The notes beneath the pieces were generated by a model. It was not told where the DNA came from. It did no database searches and saw nothing but the letters and a program-made list of their open reading frames with translations. A stretch of 46,256 nucleotides of DNA from Halobacteriales archaeon QH_6_64_20 (GTDB lineage: Archaea > Halobacteriota > Halobacteria > Halobacteriales > Halococcaceae), in NCBI GenBank assembly GCA_003021235.1, contig PXQR01000151.1, positions 1 through 46,256 on the forward strand, in the 5' to 3' direction. The translations under genes and the position numbers were made by a program. How positions within the stretch are numbered: position 1 is the stretch's first letter; every line of letters starts with the position of its first letter. Positions 32,651 through 40,974 of this stretch are shown piece after piece.

Positions 32651-32818
32651 ATGACGAACGGACACGCCTATTGTGAGCAATGCTCGTGGAGCGTATACGA
32701 GGAAAACGACGACGAGCGGAGCCGAGCTATGCTCGATCACGCGATCGAGAGCGATCACGACGTCACCGCCGTTGACAGTCATCCGATCGGGAACGCGGGC
32801 GACCGAGGCTGGCGGTAA
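32651..32818 (+). CDS. 55-residue putative zinc-binding protein
   Basis: A 55-residue protein with YCEQCSW near the N-terminus and LDHAIESDHD about 18 residues later, giving Cys-x2-Cys-x18-His-x5-His. This is a plausible zinc site, looser than a classical C2H2 finger. A CTTATGTA box lies 26-33 nt upstream. Haloarchaea encode many such mini zinc proteins, often of unknown role. Confidence 0.65.
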   Translation: MTNGHAYCEQCSWSVYEENDDERSRAMLDHAIESDHDVTAVDSHPIGNAGDRGWR

Positions 32819-32919
32819 GCGGCCCGCTCGTTCGGCGGACGGTGGCGAGCGTGCCGGTCGAAGCGGCGAGTCACGTAACCGTCGCCGGTCCGGAAGCGAT
32901 AGAGCGGTACTCGGATAGA

Positions 32920-32926
32920 TTTAATA
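32920..32926 (+). promoter_or_regulatory. TATA box of the bactofilin-like gene
   Basis: TTTAATA lies 24-30 nt before the GTG at 32950 and supports that start. Confidence 0.55.
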
Positions 32927-32949
32927 CTCGGCCGCTGTAGCGAACGACC

Positions 32950-33891
32950 GTGCAACTCCGTTCGGACCCGCTTTCCGAACTCGTCGTTCCCGACGGGACG
33001 ACCGTCGAGGAACGCGACCTCGTGACCGATCGTGACGTGTTCGTCGGCGGGCAAACTACCGTGGACTTCGGCGTTCGGGGCCGGACGGTGATCGCCGGCG
33101 AACGAGTGCGTTTCGGCGGTGACATCGAGGCGGCGGGCGACTGTCGGCTCGATATGTGGTGTGACGTCGCCGACAATGTTCTGGTAGGTGAGGACGCCTA
33201 CCTCGGCGAGCGCGTCCACGTCGGCGGCCGGCTCATGGTCTCCGGTGACCTGGACATCGGCGACGACGTGTCGATCGACGAGGGCTTCGAGGCGAGCGGC
33301 TGGATCGTCATCCGCAACCCGATGCCGACGGTCGTCTTCCTGTTCGTCTACCTCTCGCAGTTGCTTCGCCTCGGCGAGGAGGAAGCCGCCGCCGACGTCT
33401 TGGAGGAAGTCACCGAGGCGGAGGCCGAAGCCGAAGGGAACGACAGCGAAGGGAACGACGGCGAAACCGACGTCGAAGACGATGGCGAGGGCGGCGGTAG
33501 CGACGGCGACGGGGACGGCCGCGGAGCGCTCGTGATCCCGCGGGGTGGGTACGTCTCCGACGACGCCTGGCGGGTCTCGACGCCTGCCGTCGTGGGCAAC
33601 GACTGTCGGCTCCACGGCAACCTGCGCGCCGAGTCGATCGAGGCCGGCGAGGACAACGAAATCTTCGGCAGTCTCCGGGCGAAAGAGGACATCACGATCG
33701 GCTCGGGAAGCACCATTCACGGCGACGTCACCACCCGTAGGGGTTCGATCGCCATCGCACCCGGCGCGCGCGTGCTCGGGGACGTCGCCTGTGGCGACCT
33801 CGATCTGGGTCCGGACGTCACCGTCGACGGGGCGATCCGTGCGCGCGGGGAGGTCACGATCGGCCGGGACGGCGACCCCAAACCCGGCTGA
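32950..33891 (+). CDS. Bactofilin-like polymer-forming protein
   Basis: A 313-residue protein starting with GTG. Two beta-helical blocks made of short turn repeats (about residues 15-120, e.g. VLVGEDAYLGERVHVGGRL; and 195-310, e.g. ITIGSGSTIHGDVTTRRGS) resemble the bactofilin/polymer-forming cytoskeletal family. Between them lie a hydrophobic stretch (PTVVFLFVYLSQLLRLG) and a ~45-residue Asp/Glu/Gly linker. It could assemble into filaments at the membrane. The split helix with a hydrophobic element is unlike the compact single-domain bacterial bactofilins. Confidence 0.75.
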   Translation: MQLRSDPLSELVVPDGTTVEERDLVTDRDVFVGGQTTVDFGVRGRTVIAGERVRFGGDIEAAGDCRLDMWCDVADNVLVGEDAYLGERVHVGGRLMVSGDLDIGDDVSIDEGFEASGWIVIRNPMPTVVFLFVYLSQLLRLGEEEAAADVLEEVTEAEAEAEGNDSEGNDGETDVEDDGEGGGSDGDGDGRGALVIPRGGYVSDDAWRVSTPAVVGNDCRLHGNLRAESIEAGEDNEIFGSLRAKEDITIGSGSTIHGDVTTRRGSIAIAPGARVLGDVACGDLDLGPDVTVDGAIRARGEVTIGRDGDPKPG

Positions 33892-33999
33892 AAGCGAGGC
33901 CGACGAATCGGGGACCCACGAGCCGGGAACCAGGGGTCGGAAGCCGAGAACGAGGCCGGGGATCGAAAGGCAGTTGCCGGCGACCGAACTGGGTGGCGT

Positions 34000-35181
34000 A
34001 TGCGTTCAGTCGGGTTGGCCGGAAAGCCGAACGCCGGCAAATCCACGTTTTTCAGCGCCGCGACCCTCGCCGAGGCCGACATCGCCAACTATCCGTTCAC
34101 GACGATCGACCCGAATCGAGGGGTGAGTCACGTCCGGACCGACTGTCCCTGCCTGGATCGCGACGAACGCTGTGGGAGCGAACGCTGTCACGACGGCAAA
34201 CGCTACGTGCCCGTCGAGTTGCTCGACGTCGCCGGCCTCGTCCCCGGTGCGCACGAGGGCCGCGGCCTGGGCAATCAGTTCTTAGACGCGCTCTCGACCG
34301 CGGACGTCGTCTGCAACGTCGTCGACGCCTCCGGCGGGACGAACGCCGAAGGTGAACCGATCGAAACGGGCGAATACGACCCCATAGAGGACCTCGCGTT
34401 CGTCGAGCGTGAACTCGACCTCTGGCTCGCGGACATCGTTTCCCGCAACTGGGAGGGTCTCGAACGCGGGTCGCGCGCGCCGGATTTCGATTTCGACGCC
34501 GCGCTCGCCGAGTTGCTCATCGATGTCGGCGCGAGCCGTGGGGAGGCGGCCGCAACGCTTCGAAACGTCGAGTATCCGTCCGATCCGGGAGCGTGGGACG
34601 AATCCGACACGGAGGCGCTCGCGAGCGAGTTGCGCGCCCGCACGCTACCGATCGTCGTCGTCGCGAACAAAGCCGACGTCGCGCCCGACGGGAACCTAAA
34701 GCGTCTCCGAGAAGAAGCCAACCACGTCGTCCCAGCGACGGCGGAGGGCGAACTCGCGCTCCGACGCGCCTCGACGGCGGGCGTCGTCGCTTACGACCCG
34801 GGCGACTCCGACTTCGAGGTCGTCGGCGAGATCACGCCCGAACAGGAACGCGGGCTCGACAGGGTTCGAGACGTCATGGCCGAGTGGGGCGGGACAGGGG
34901 TCCAAGAAGCGATGAACGTCGCGGTGTACGACCTGCTCGACTACGTTACCGTGTACCCCGTCGAGAACGAGACTCGTTGGACCGACGGCCAGGGGACCAC
35001 CTTGCCCGACGCCTTTCTCCTCTCGCGCGGCTCGACGCCCGAGGATCTGGCCTACGCCGTCCACTCGGACATCGGCGAGGGGTATCTCCACGCGATCGAC
35101 GCCCGCTCGGGCCGGCGGGTTTCCGATTCGCACGAACTGGACGAAGGCGACGTGATCAAGGTCGTGAGCACGGCGAAGTAA
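34000..35181 (+). CDS. YchF/OLA1-like translation-factor GTPase
   Basis: A 393-residue P-loop GTPase of the OBG superfamily. G1 is AGKPNAGKSTFF (residues 7-18), G3 lies in LLDVAGLVPGAHEGRGLG, and G4 reads VVVANKADV (~223). A C-terminal TGS domain is seen (LPDAFLLSRGSTPEDLAYAVH and VIKVVSTAK). Bacterial YchF has Asn-x-x-Glu in place of NKAD and prefers ATP, so this archaeal form should bind GTP. A Cys-rich loop CPCLDRDERCGSERC near residues 46-60 could bind metal. It probably associates with ribosomes. Confidence 0.92.
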   Translation: MRSVGLAGKPNAGKSTFFSAATLAEADIANYPFTTIDPNRGVSHVRTDCPCLDRDERCGSERCHDGKRYVPVELLDVAGLVPGAHEGRGLGNQFLDALSTADVVCNVVDASGGTNAEGEPIETGEYDPIEDLAFVERELDLWLADIVSRNWEGLERGSRAPDFDFDAALAELLIDVGASRGEAAATLRNVEYPSDPGAWDESDTEALASELRARTLPIVVVANKADVAPDGNLKRLREEANHVVPATAEGELALRRASTAGVVAYDPGDSDFEVVGEITPEQERGLDRVRDVMAEWGGTGVQEAMNVAVYDLLDYVTVYPVENETRWTDGQGTTLPDAFLLSRGSTPEDLAYAVHSDIGEGYLHAIDARSGRRVSDSHELDEGDVIKVVSTAK

Positions 35182-35211
35182 TCATCGGAGCCGGGCGAAC
35201 CGTCCGACCGG

Positions 35212-35376
35212 TCAGTGACTCTCTTTGGTGTGTTCGTCCAGCGCGTCTCCGTTTTCGAGGACTTCCCCACAGACGGCACACTCGCCGTGGGCGATCGCGA
35301 CGTGTTGGCCGAGGCCGGTCGGGGAGTCGAAGCTGAACTCACAGGTCTTGCACTCGAAGTGTTGGGTCGTCGGCAT
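35212..35376 (-). CDS. 54-residue protein with two C2H2 zinc fingers
   Basis: A 54-residue protein composed almost only of two tandem fingers, each exactly Cys-x2-Cys-x12-His-x4-His: CKTCEFSFDS...GQHVAIAH and CAVCGEVLEN...DEHTKESH. The ATG at 35376 is preferred to one 22 codons upstream because GGAATATACC (35399-35408) lies 23-32 nt before it. Possible roles are nucleic-acid or protein binding. It converges with the YchF-like gene, leaving 30 nt between stops. Confidence 0.85.
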   Translation of the reverse strand: MPTTQHFECKTCEFSFDSPTGLGQHVAIAHGECAVCGEVLENGDALDEHTKESH

Positions 35377-35671
35377 GGAGGTAATCGTTTCCGGGTACGG
35401 TATATTCCCTCCGCCTGCGTTCGCCGGGCCGGTAAGAACCAAGCGTTCGTGCGAGCAGGCGAGCTTCCAGCGTCACGCGGTCTCGGCGGGAAGCTACTGA
35501 ACGATCCCGAGCGCGAAGTACCGGGTAGTGGACCGAGTCCGTTTCGAGCACGAGGACCATCGACGACCGAGCGACGGTCCGAAGCGAGGGATAGCTTCGT
35601 CGGGTAGCTAGCGGTAATTCGCCTCAGCGTACGTCCGTTCGTCGACATTCGACGATCGTTTGCACTCGGAC

Positions 35672-36523
35672 TCACTCGAAGGGACGGTACCAGACGGCGA
35701 CGACGAGCAACGCGAGGAAGACGTACGAACCACGAATCAACAACATCGTCGCGAGTTCCGAGTCCGCACGGCGGGAGACGAGCGCCACAGCGGCGAACGC
35801 GAACACCGCGAGGGCGGCGCTCGGCGGGAAGATCGATAGCGTGGCGAACGCGAGCACCACACACAGCCCGGCGGCCATCAGCGCGTAGGCGGTGATCCGT
35901 GCGCGCTCGCGCCCGAGGACCACTGCTACTGTTCGTTTCGCGATCGAGCGGTCGTACTCGTAGTCCTTCGCGTCGTCGATGACCTTGATGCCCGACAGCA
36001 AGAACACGAACACGGCAGCGAAGGCGACGACGACGAGCGAGAGGTCCCCGGCCTGAACGTAGTACCCTCCCAGGAGGGAGACGGCGATTCCGAGCGGGTA
36101 GCCGGTGGTGGCGGTCACGGGGTTCGTATCGAGCTGGGGGGCGTGCAGATACGCGATGAGCCAGGCGGGAAGCGTGAGCAACGCTGCGCCGACGCCGACG
36201 AGCCACCAGAGCCCGAGGAGACCGGCGAAGAAAAGCGTCGAGGACGCTACGAGTGCGAGCCGACATCCGGCGGCGGTTATCGGGTGGTCGTCGTCCTCGC
36301 CGCGGAGGTGAAAGTCGACGTAGCCGTCCTTGACGTGGGCAGTGTAGAGGGCGAAGAAGATCGTCGTGATGTGGAGGAGTCCTATCAGAGCAGTGAACTC
36401 GCGGGCGAGCACGGCACCGAAGGCGGAGGCGGCGAGCGGCGGGAGCATGAACACGGGGTGGACCTGTGAGACGAGCGCCCGCGCGAGTCCCCTCATCCCC
36501 GACCCGTGGCGCGCGATCTCCAT
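35672..36523 (-). CDS. UbiA family prenyltransferase
   Basis: A 283-residue membrane enzyme with about eight to nine helices that attaches an isoprenoid chain to an acceptor. The two Asp-rich loops are HVKDGYVDFHLRGEDDD and KVIDDAKDYEYDRSIAKRT, the latter closer to the family consensus. Possible acceptors include quinone precursors and glycerol-phosphate lipids; nothing nearby decides. The ATG at 36523 is preferred to one 60 codons upstream because TTTATC (36549-36554) lies 26-31 nt before it and the upstream residues are not membrane-like. Confidence 0.88.
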   Translation of the reverse strand: MEIARHGSGMRGLARALVSQVHPVFMLPPLAASAFGAVLAREFTALIGLLHITTIFFALYTAHVKDGYVDFHLRGEDDDHPITAAGCRLALVASSTLFFAGLLGLWWLVGVGAALLTLPAWLIAYLHAPQLDTNPVTATTGYPLGIAVSLLGGYYVQAGDLSLVVVAFAAVFVFLLSGIKVIDDAKDYEYDRSIAKRTVAVVLGRERARITAYALMAAGLCVVLAFATLSIFPPSAALAVFAFAAVALVSRRADSELATMLLIRGSYVFLALLVVAVWYRPFE

Positions 36524-36548
36524 ACAAACGAAGGTGGACGCCCCGGTT

Positions 36549-36554
36549 GATAAA
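36549..36554 (-). promoter_or_regulatory. TATA box of the UbiA-family gene
   Basis: TTTATC on the minus strand lies 26-31 nt before the ATG at 36523. Confidence 0.5.
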
Positions 36555-36735
36555 CAGTACGACGGTACGACGATACGACGAGCGATGACCGACGATACAA
36601 CGAAGGGTGACGTGACGGCCGACGATCGATGACTCGACGACCGACGACCCGGCGGCATGGGCTGTCGGGCGAGGTCACGCCGTCGACCGATCCGGGTTCG
36701 CAACGTCTATTCGTCGAAGCGTGGTATCGACGCCC

Positions 36736-37770
36736 ATGACAACGACGCGACCTAATGAAACGGCTGAACCTTGGACCCATGGCGAGGTCGTTGCCAACGG
36801 CGTGCGCCTGCACTACGTCGAGGCCGGCGACCCCGACGACCCGCTCGTACTCCTCCTCCATGGGTTCCCGGAGTTCTGGTACGCCTGGCGTCACCAGCTT
36901 CCCGCACTGGCCGAGGCGGGCTATCGCGTCGTCGCGCCCGATCTCAGAGGGTACAACACCTCCGAGAAACCGAAGGGCGTCGATGCCTACCGCCTGCGAT
37001 ACCTCGTACGGGACGTCCTCGGATTGATCGACGCGTTCGGCGGCGACGGCGCTGGCAACGACGACACCGGCGGCGACGCGAACGCTAATAGCACGAACGG
37101 CGACGACGCGGACAGCGAGGATACGGACGAGGCGGCCGTAAACGACGACGCGAGCCTCCCGCTGTTAGTCGGCCACGACTGGGGCGGGATAATCGCCTGG
37201 GAGGTGGCGATCCGCCACCCCGAGCGGATCGAGCGCCTCGCGATTTTGAATGCACCCCACCCCGAGCGATTCCAGCGCGAACTCGGTTCTCTCTCCCAGC
37301 TACGGAAATCCTGGTACGCCTTTTTCTTCCAGCTCCCGAGCGCGCCCGAGGCGGCGATCCGCGCGGGCGACTTTCGGGCCCTCTCCCGATTGCTCCGCGA
37401 GGACCCGGTACACCCCGCGGCGTTCGACGCCGTCGATATCGAACGGTACAAGGACGCTATCTCGAAACCCGGCGCGCTCACCGCGGCGATCAACTACTAC
37501 CGGGCGCTCGCCCGCGAGAACCCGCTCGGAACGCTGCGGCGTGCGGTGTTCGGTACTGGCGATCGTCCGCCGGCCCACCGCCGGGTGCGGGTACCGACGC
37601 TACTGCTCTGGGGCGAGGAGGATTCGGCGCTTTCGGTCTCGCTCACCGAGGGGCTCGATCCGTGGATCGACGATCTCCGGGTCGAACGCCTGTACGCGAG
37701 CCACTGGGTCCAGGCCGACGCGCCCGACGAGGTCAACGGCCTGCTCGTCGACTTCCTCGACGAGAACTGA
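36736..37770 (+). CDS. Alpha/beta hydrolase (epoxide hydrolase-like)
   Basis: A 344-residue hydrolase. The oxyanion segment is HGFPEFWYAWRHQLP (~residue 44), the nucleophile elbow GHDWGGIIAW (Asp near 147), the acid in LLWGEEDSALS and the catalytic His in YASHWVQADAPDE. Asp as nucleophile and the HGFPE-type motif point to epoxide hydrolase or haloalkane dehalogenase relatives; the substrate is unknown. A ~40-residue Asp/Asn/Gly/Ala-rich insert (about residues 100-140) breaks the fold just before the nucleophile strand. The ATG at 36736 is chosen over 36721 on length; either is possible. Confidence 0.88.
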   Translation: MTTTRPNETAEPWTHGEVVANGVRLHYVEAGDPDDPLVLLLHGFPEFWYAWRHQLPALAEAGYRVVAPDLRGYNTSEKPKGVDAYRLRYLVRDVLGLIDAFGGDGAGNDDTGGDANANSTNGDDADSEDTDEAAVNDDASLPLLVGHDWGGIIAWEVAIRHPERIERLAILNAPHPERFQRELGSLSQLRKSWYAFFFQLPSAPEAAIRAGDFRALSRLLREDPVHPAAFDAVDIERYKDAISKPGALTAAINYYRALARENPLGTLRRAVFGTGDRPPAHRRVRVPTLLLWGEEDSALSVSLTEGLDPWIDDLRVERLYASHWVQADAPDEVNGLLVDFLDEN

Positions 37771-37844
37771 GCGCATCACGAAGAGCGTACGTGCTGGGTG
37801 ATATACAGCGGGTGAAGCACGGAGCGCCGAGGCGCCGAGGTGGC

Positions 37845-38966
37845 TTATCGAACCGCTTCGGTCGCGTTGGCCATCACGTCGAGCGCTTCTTTTAGCTCCG
37901 CTTCGCCGGTCGCATAGGAGATCCGGGCGTGGCCCACGCCGCGCTCGCCGAACGCCTCGCCCGGAACGACGATCACGCCGCGATCGATGACTTCCTCGAT
38001 CCATCCTTCGGGGACGCGAGGCATGACGTAGAACGCGCCCTGGGGCGTCGGGACGTCGAGACCCATCTCCTCCAGACCGTCGAGTACGAGGTCGCGGCGC
38101 TGTTCGAAGGATTCGACCATCTCGTCGACGATCCCTTGGGGACCGGACAGTGCGGCTTCGGCGGCGTACTGTGCGGGTGCGGACGCACACGCCTGGGCGT
38201 ACTGATGGACCCGTAGCATGCGCTCGATCCGGCGCTCGCTTCCGGCGACCCAGCCGAGTCGCCAGCCGGTCATCGAGTAGCTCTTCGAGCAGGCGTTGAC
38301 GATCACGACGTTGTCGCTGTCGGCGAACTCCATCGGCGAGCGGTGCTCGCCCTCGAAGACGATGTGTTCGTAGACCTCGTCGGAAATACAGAGCACGTCG
38401 TGTTCGTCCGCGATCCGTGCGAACGCGCGCATGTCCTCGGCCGACTGCACAGCACCAGTGGGATTGGCGGGCGAACAGACCACGAACGCCGCCGTGTCCG
38501 CCGAAATCGCGTCTTCGACGTCCGCCGGGGCCATCGTGAGGTCCTCGCGCAGAGCCACTGGGTTCGGTTCCCCGCCGGCGATGTGGGTCAGTGCCTCGTA
38601 GGAGACGAAGCCCGGATCAGGTATTAGGACTTCCTGTCCGCTGTCGACGTGGGTCTCCATGGCGAGGTGGAGGGCTTCGGACCCGCCGGACGTCGCGATG
38701 ACGTTCCCGGACGGAACGTCGAGGTCGTTGTCCCGAGCGTGCTTCGCCGAGATCGCCTCCCGGAGTTCGGGGATTCCCTTGTTCGAAGTATAGCCGTCGG
38801 TCTCTCCGGACTCGATCGCGTCGATTGCGGCCCGGCGGGCGTGTTCGGGCGTGGGGAAGTCGGGCTGGCCGATGCCGAGGTTGATCGCGTCGGCACCGGC
38901 GGCTTCGAACACCTCGCGGATGCCGCTGATCGATACTCGCTCGACGCGTTCCGAAAAAGCGGTCAT
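37845..38966 (-). CDS. PLP-dependent class I/II aminotransferase
   Basis: A 373-residue aminotransferase of the aspartate aminotransferase fold. Seen are INLGIGQPDFPTP, TSGGSEALHLAME, the cofactor-contact SPANPTGAV, DEVYEHIVF and the Schiff-base Lys in NACSKSYSMTGWRLGW (~residue 228), with the carboxylate-binding Arg in HARISYATG. This type takes aspartate, alanine or aromatic amino acids; specificity is not readable. The ATG at 38966 is preferred since it begins the usual MTAFSERVERV and the 13 upstream residues are atypical. Confidence 0.93.
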   Translation of the reverse strand: MTAFSERVERVSISGIREVFEAAGADAINLGIGQPDFPTPEHARRAAIDAIESGETDGYTSNKGIPELREAISAKHARDNDLDVPSGNVIATSGGSEALHLAMETHVDSGQEVLIPDPGFVSYEALTHIAGGEPNPVALREDLTMAPADVEDAISADTAAFVVCSPANPTGAVQSAEDMRAFARIADEHDVLCISDEVYEHIVFEGEHRSPMEFADSDNVVIVNACSKSYSMTGWRLGWVAGSERRIERMLRVHQYAQACASAPAQYAAEAALSGPQGIVDEMVESFEQRRDLVLDGLEEMGLDVPTPQGAFYVMPRVPEGWIEEVIDRGVIVVPGEAFGERGVGHARISYATGEAELKEALDVMANATEAVR

Positions 38967-39173
38967 ACCTACTCGCCGAAGCCGACCGACAAAGGCCTTG
39001 TTCACCGTCGATCATCGCCACAACCGGCAAAGGTTACTCCCTACTGCGACGCGAGAACGGTGACTTCGAGCGCCGATTCCGGCGATACGTCCCGCTATGC
39101 GCGCACGCGAGCCACGCCTTCTCGATTGACCGGCGACTTCGATAGGACCGTTCGTTACCGCAGTGTACGGACG

Positions 39174-39179
39174 TTTTAC
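39174..39179 (+). promoter_or_regulatory. Promoter box of the ABC transporter operon
   Basis: TTTTAC lies 25-30 nt before the ATG of the substrate-binding protein gene, at leaderless spacing. Confidence 0.45.
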
Positions 39180-39203
39180 GCGTTCGTGCCCTCAGAGTCG
39201 TCG

Positions 39204-40185
39204 ATGGAAACGAACTCCAGGAGCGACGCGCGGAGCGTCTCACGACGACGAGTGTTACAAGGGGCGGGTGTCACAACGATCGCCGGCCTCGCCGGTTGTG
39301 CCGGCGTTCTCGGCAGTGGCAGCGGCGGTAGCGATCCGATCACGGTAGCGTACATGCCGATCTACCCCGACATGCAGTACTTCGTCATGGAAGAGGAGGG
39401 CTACTTCGACGAGATGGGTGTTACTGTCGACGGCCAGCAGTTCTCCGACGGCCCGAGCATCGTCAAGGCGTACGCCTCGGGCGACATCGACGTCGCAATG
39501 TTCGGGATCGTCCCCGCGATGATCGTCATCGACCGGGGTATCCCGGCGAAGGTGGTCGCGGCGAACATCAAGGAAGCGATGGGGATACTCGCCCACGAGG
39601 AGTTCGCAGCCCTGTGGGACCCCGAGAACGCAGCGCAGTCGTTCGCCCAGTGGGAAGAACGAAAGGGAAGGCCGTTCGATTTCGGCACCTTCCCCGAGGG
39701 ATCGGTTCCCGATATTCTGTTACGCTACTGGCTCATCGACGAACACGGCCTCGAACCCGGCGTCGCCGCGGACGTCGTCGGTGCCGGCGGCGCGAACGCT
39801 GTCTTCCAGGGGCTCGCGAACGGGGAGTTCGACGGGACCTCGATCATGTCAACCCGCCGCCATCACCCTAATGAACGACGACATCCGGGGGACGGAGGCG
39901 GCGACCGAGTTCGTCCGCCAGCACCGGCGTGCAACGGAGTTCGTCGAGGCGAACCGCGACAGGGCGGCCGAACACGCGAGCGCGGTCATCGGCGAGCAGT
40001 CGCTCTCGATCCCTATGGGCAAGAAGGCAATGGAGTCGCCGCTGTCGAACTTCGTCACGGACCCCCACGAGATCGAAAGCGGGGTCGAGGTCTTCACGGA
40101 GTACGCCGCTCGGCTGGGACGAACCGACGCGAAGCTAAGCACCGATCGGATCTTCGATTTCTCGGCGTACGACGAACTGAACTGA
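39204..40185 (+). pseudogene. NitT/TauT-type ABC substrate-binding lipoprotein, frameshifted
   Basis: It encodes a Tat lipoprotein (SRRRVLQGAGVTTIAGLAGC) that would capture a small anion such as a sulfonate, nitrate or similar. VAYMPIYPDMQYFVMEEEGY and GDIDVAMFGIVPAMI are typical. Coding continues in frame to about 39848 (GEFDGTSIM), then moves to the next frame at CAA 39850 (PAAITLMNDDIRGTEAA) and runs to the stop at 40185. The net change is one extra base, with T39849 as the simplest candidate. Without it the protein would be about 326 residues. Unshifted, the tail becomes Arg/His-rich nonsense. The cause could be decay or a sequencing error. Confidence 0.85.
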
Positions 40186-40186
40186 G

Positions 40187-40974
40187 ATGAGCACCGAACT
40201 CGAAACCGACCTGGACACCGACCTGGGAGGTGAGCGAGGCGGTCGTCGCCTCGTGCTCGGCGCGGTAGGCGTTGCTGGTTTCGTCGCTGTCTGGTGGGTC
40301 GCCTCGCTGTTCAACCCCGATTACGTCCTGCCCCCGCCGGACGCCGTCGCACGGACGTTCCTCGGCGAACTGCGCTCCGGCGCGATGGTCGTTGCACTCG
40401 CCCAGAGCGTCACCCACTGGCTCCCCGGGACGATCGTCGGGACGGTCCTGGGTATTGCGCTCGGCGTCACGCTCGCGTACAGCGACCTCGCGGACGACGT
40501 CGCGGCACCCATCGTCCGGTTGCTTCGTCCGATACCGCCGCTCGCGCTCATCGGCTTCGCCATCGCGTGGATCGGCATCAACGACGGTGGCGCGGCCTTT
40601 ATTATCGCGGCTGGAGCACTCTGGATCAACTACTACGCCGCCTACGGGGGCGTCGATTCGGTTCCCGACGAGTTCGTGGACGTGGCGCGTTCGCTCGGGG
40701 TCACCTCCGACCTGGAACTGGTTCGGAAATCGTGCTCCCCGCTGCGTCGTCGGAGATCCTCACCGGGATCCGAACCGGCATCGGGCGCTGTTGGATGATC
40801 ATCGTCGCAGCGGAGATCTTCGGCGTTCCCGGCATCGGCCGGAAGATCCTGACCGCCTCGAACAACCTGGCGGTCGACGTCGTCATCGCGTACATCCTGC
40901 TGATGAGCCTCGTCTACCTCGTGCTCGATACGGGCGTCGAGGCGATCCAAAAACGGGTGCTAGCGTGGCGCTAA
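40187..40974 (+). pseudogene. NitT/TauT-type ABC permease, frameshifted
   Basis: A membrane permease with about six helices, starting 1 nt after the binding-protein stop. Coding is intact to about 40728 (LELVRK), where one base is missing in CGGAAATCG. It resumes in the other frame at ATC 40729 (IVLPAASSEILTGIRTGIG), which is the cytoplasmic loop that docks the ATPase, and ends at 40974. Repaired, it would be about 262 residues. Unrepaired, the protein loses the coupling loop and the last helices. The ATPase GTG lies 10 bp inside its 3' end. Confidence 0.85.

Noticed and set aside
39840..40740. Programmed frameshifting in the ABC genes
   Set aside because: Neither site shows a canonical slippery heptamer. 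The +1 and -1 changes lie in separate genes, so decay or sequence error is simpler.
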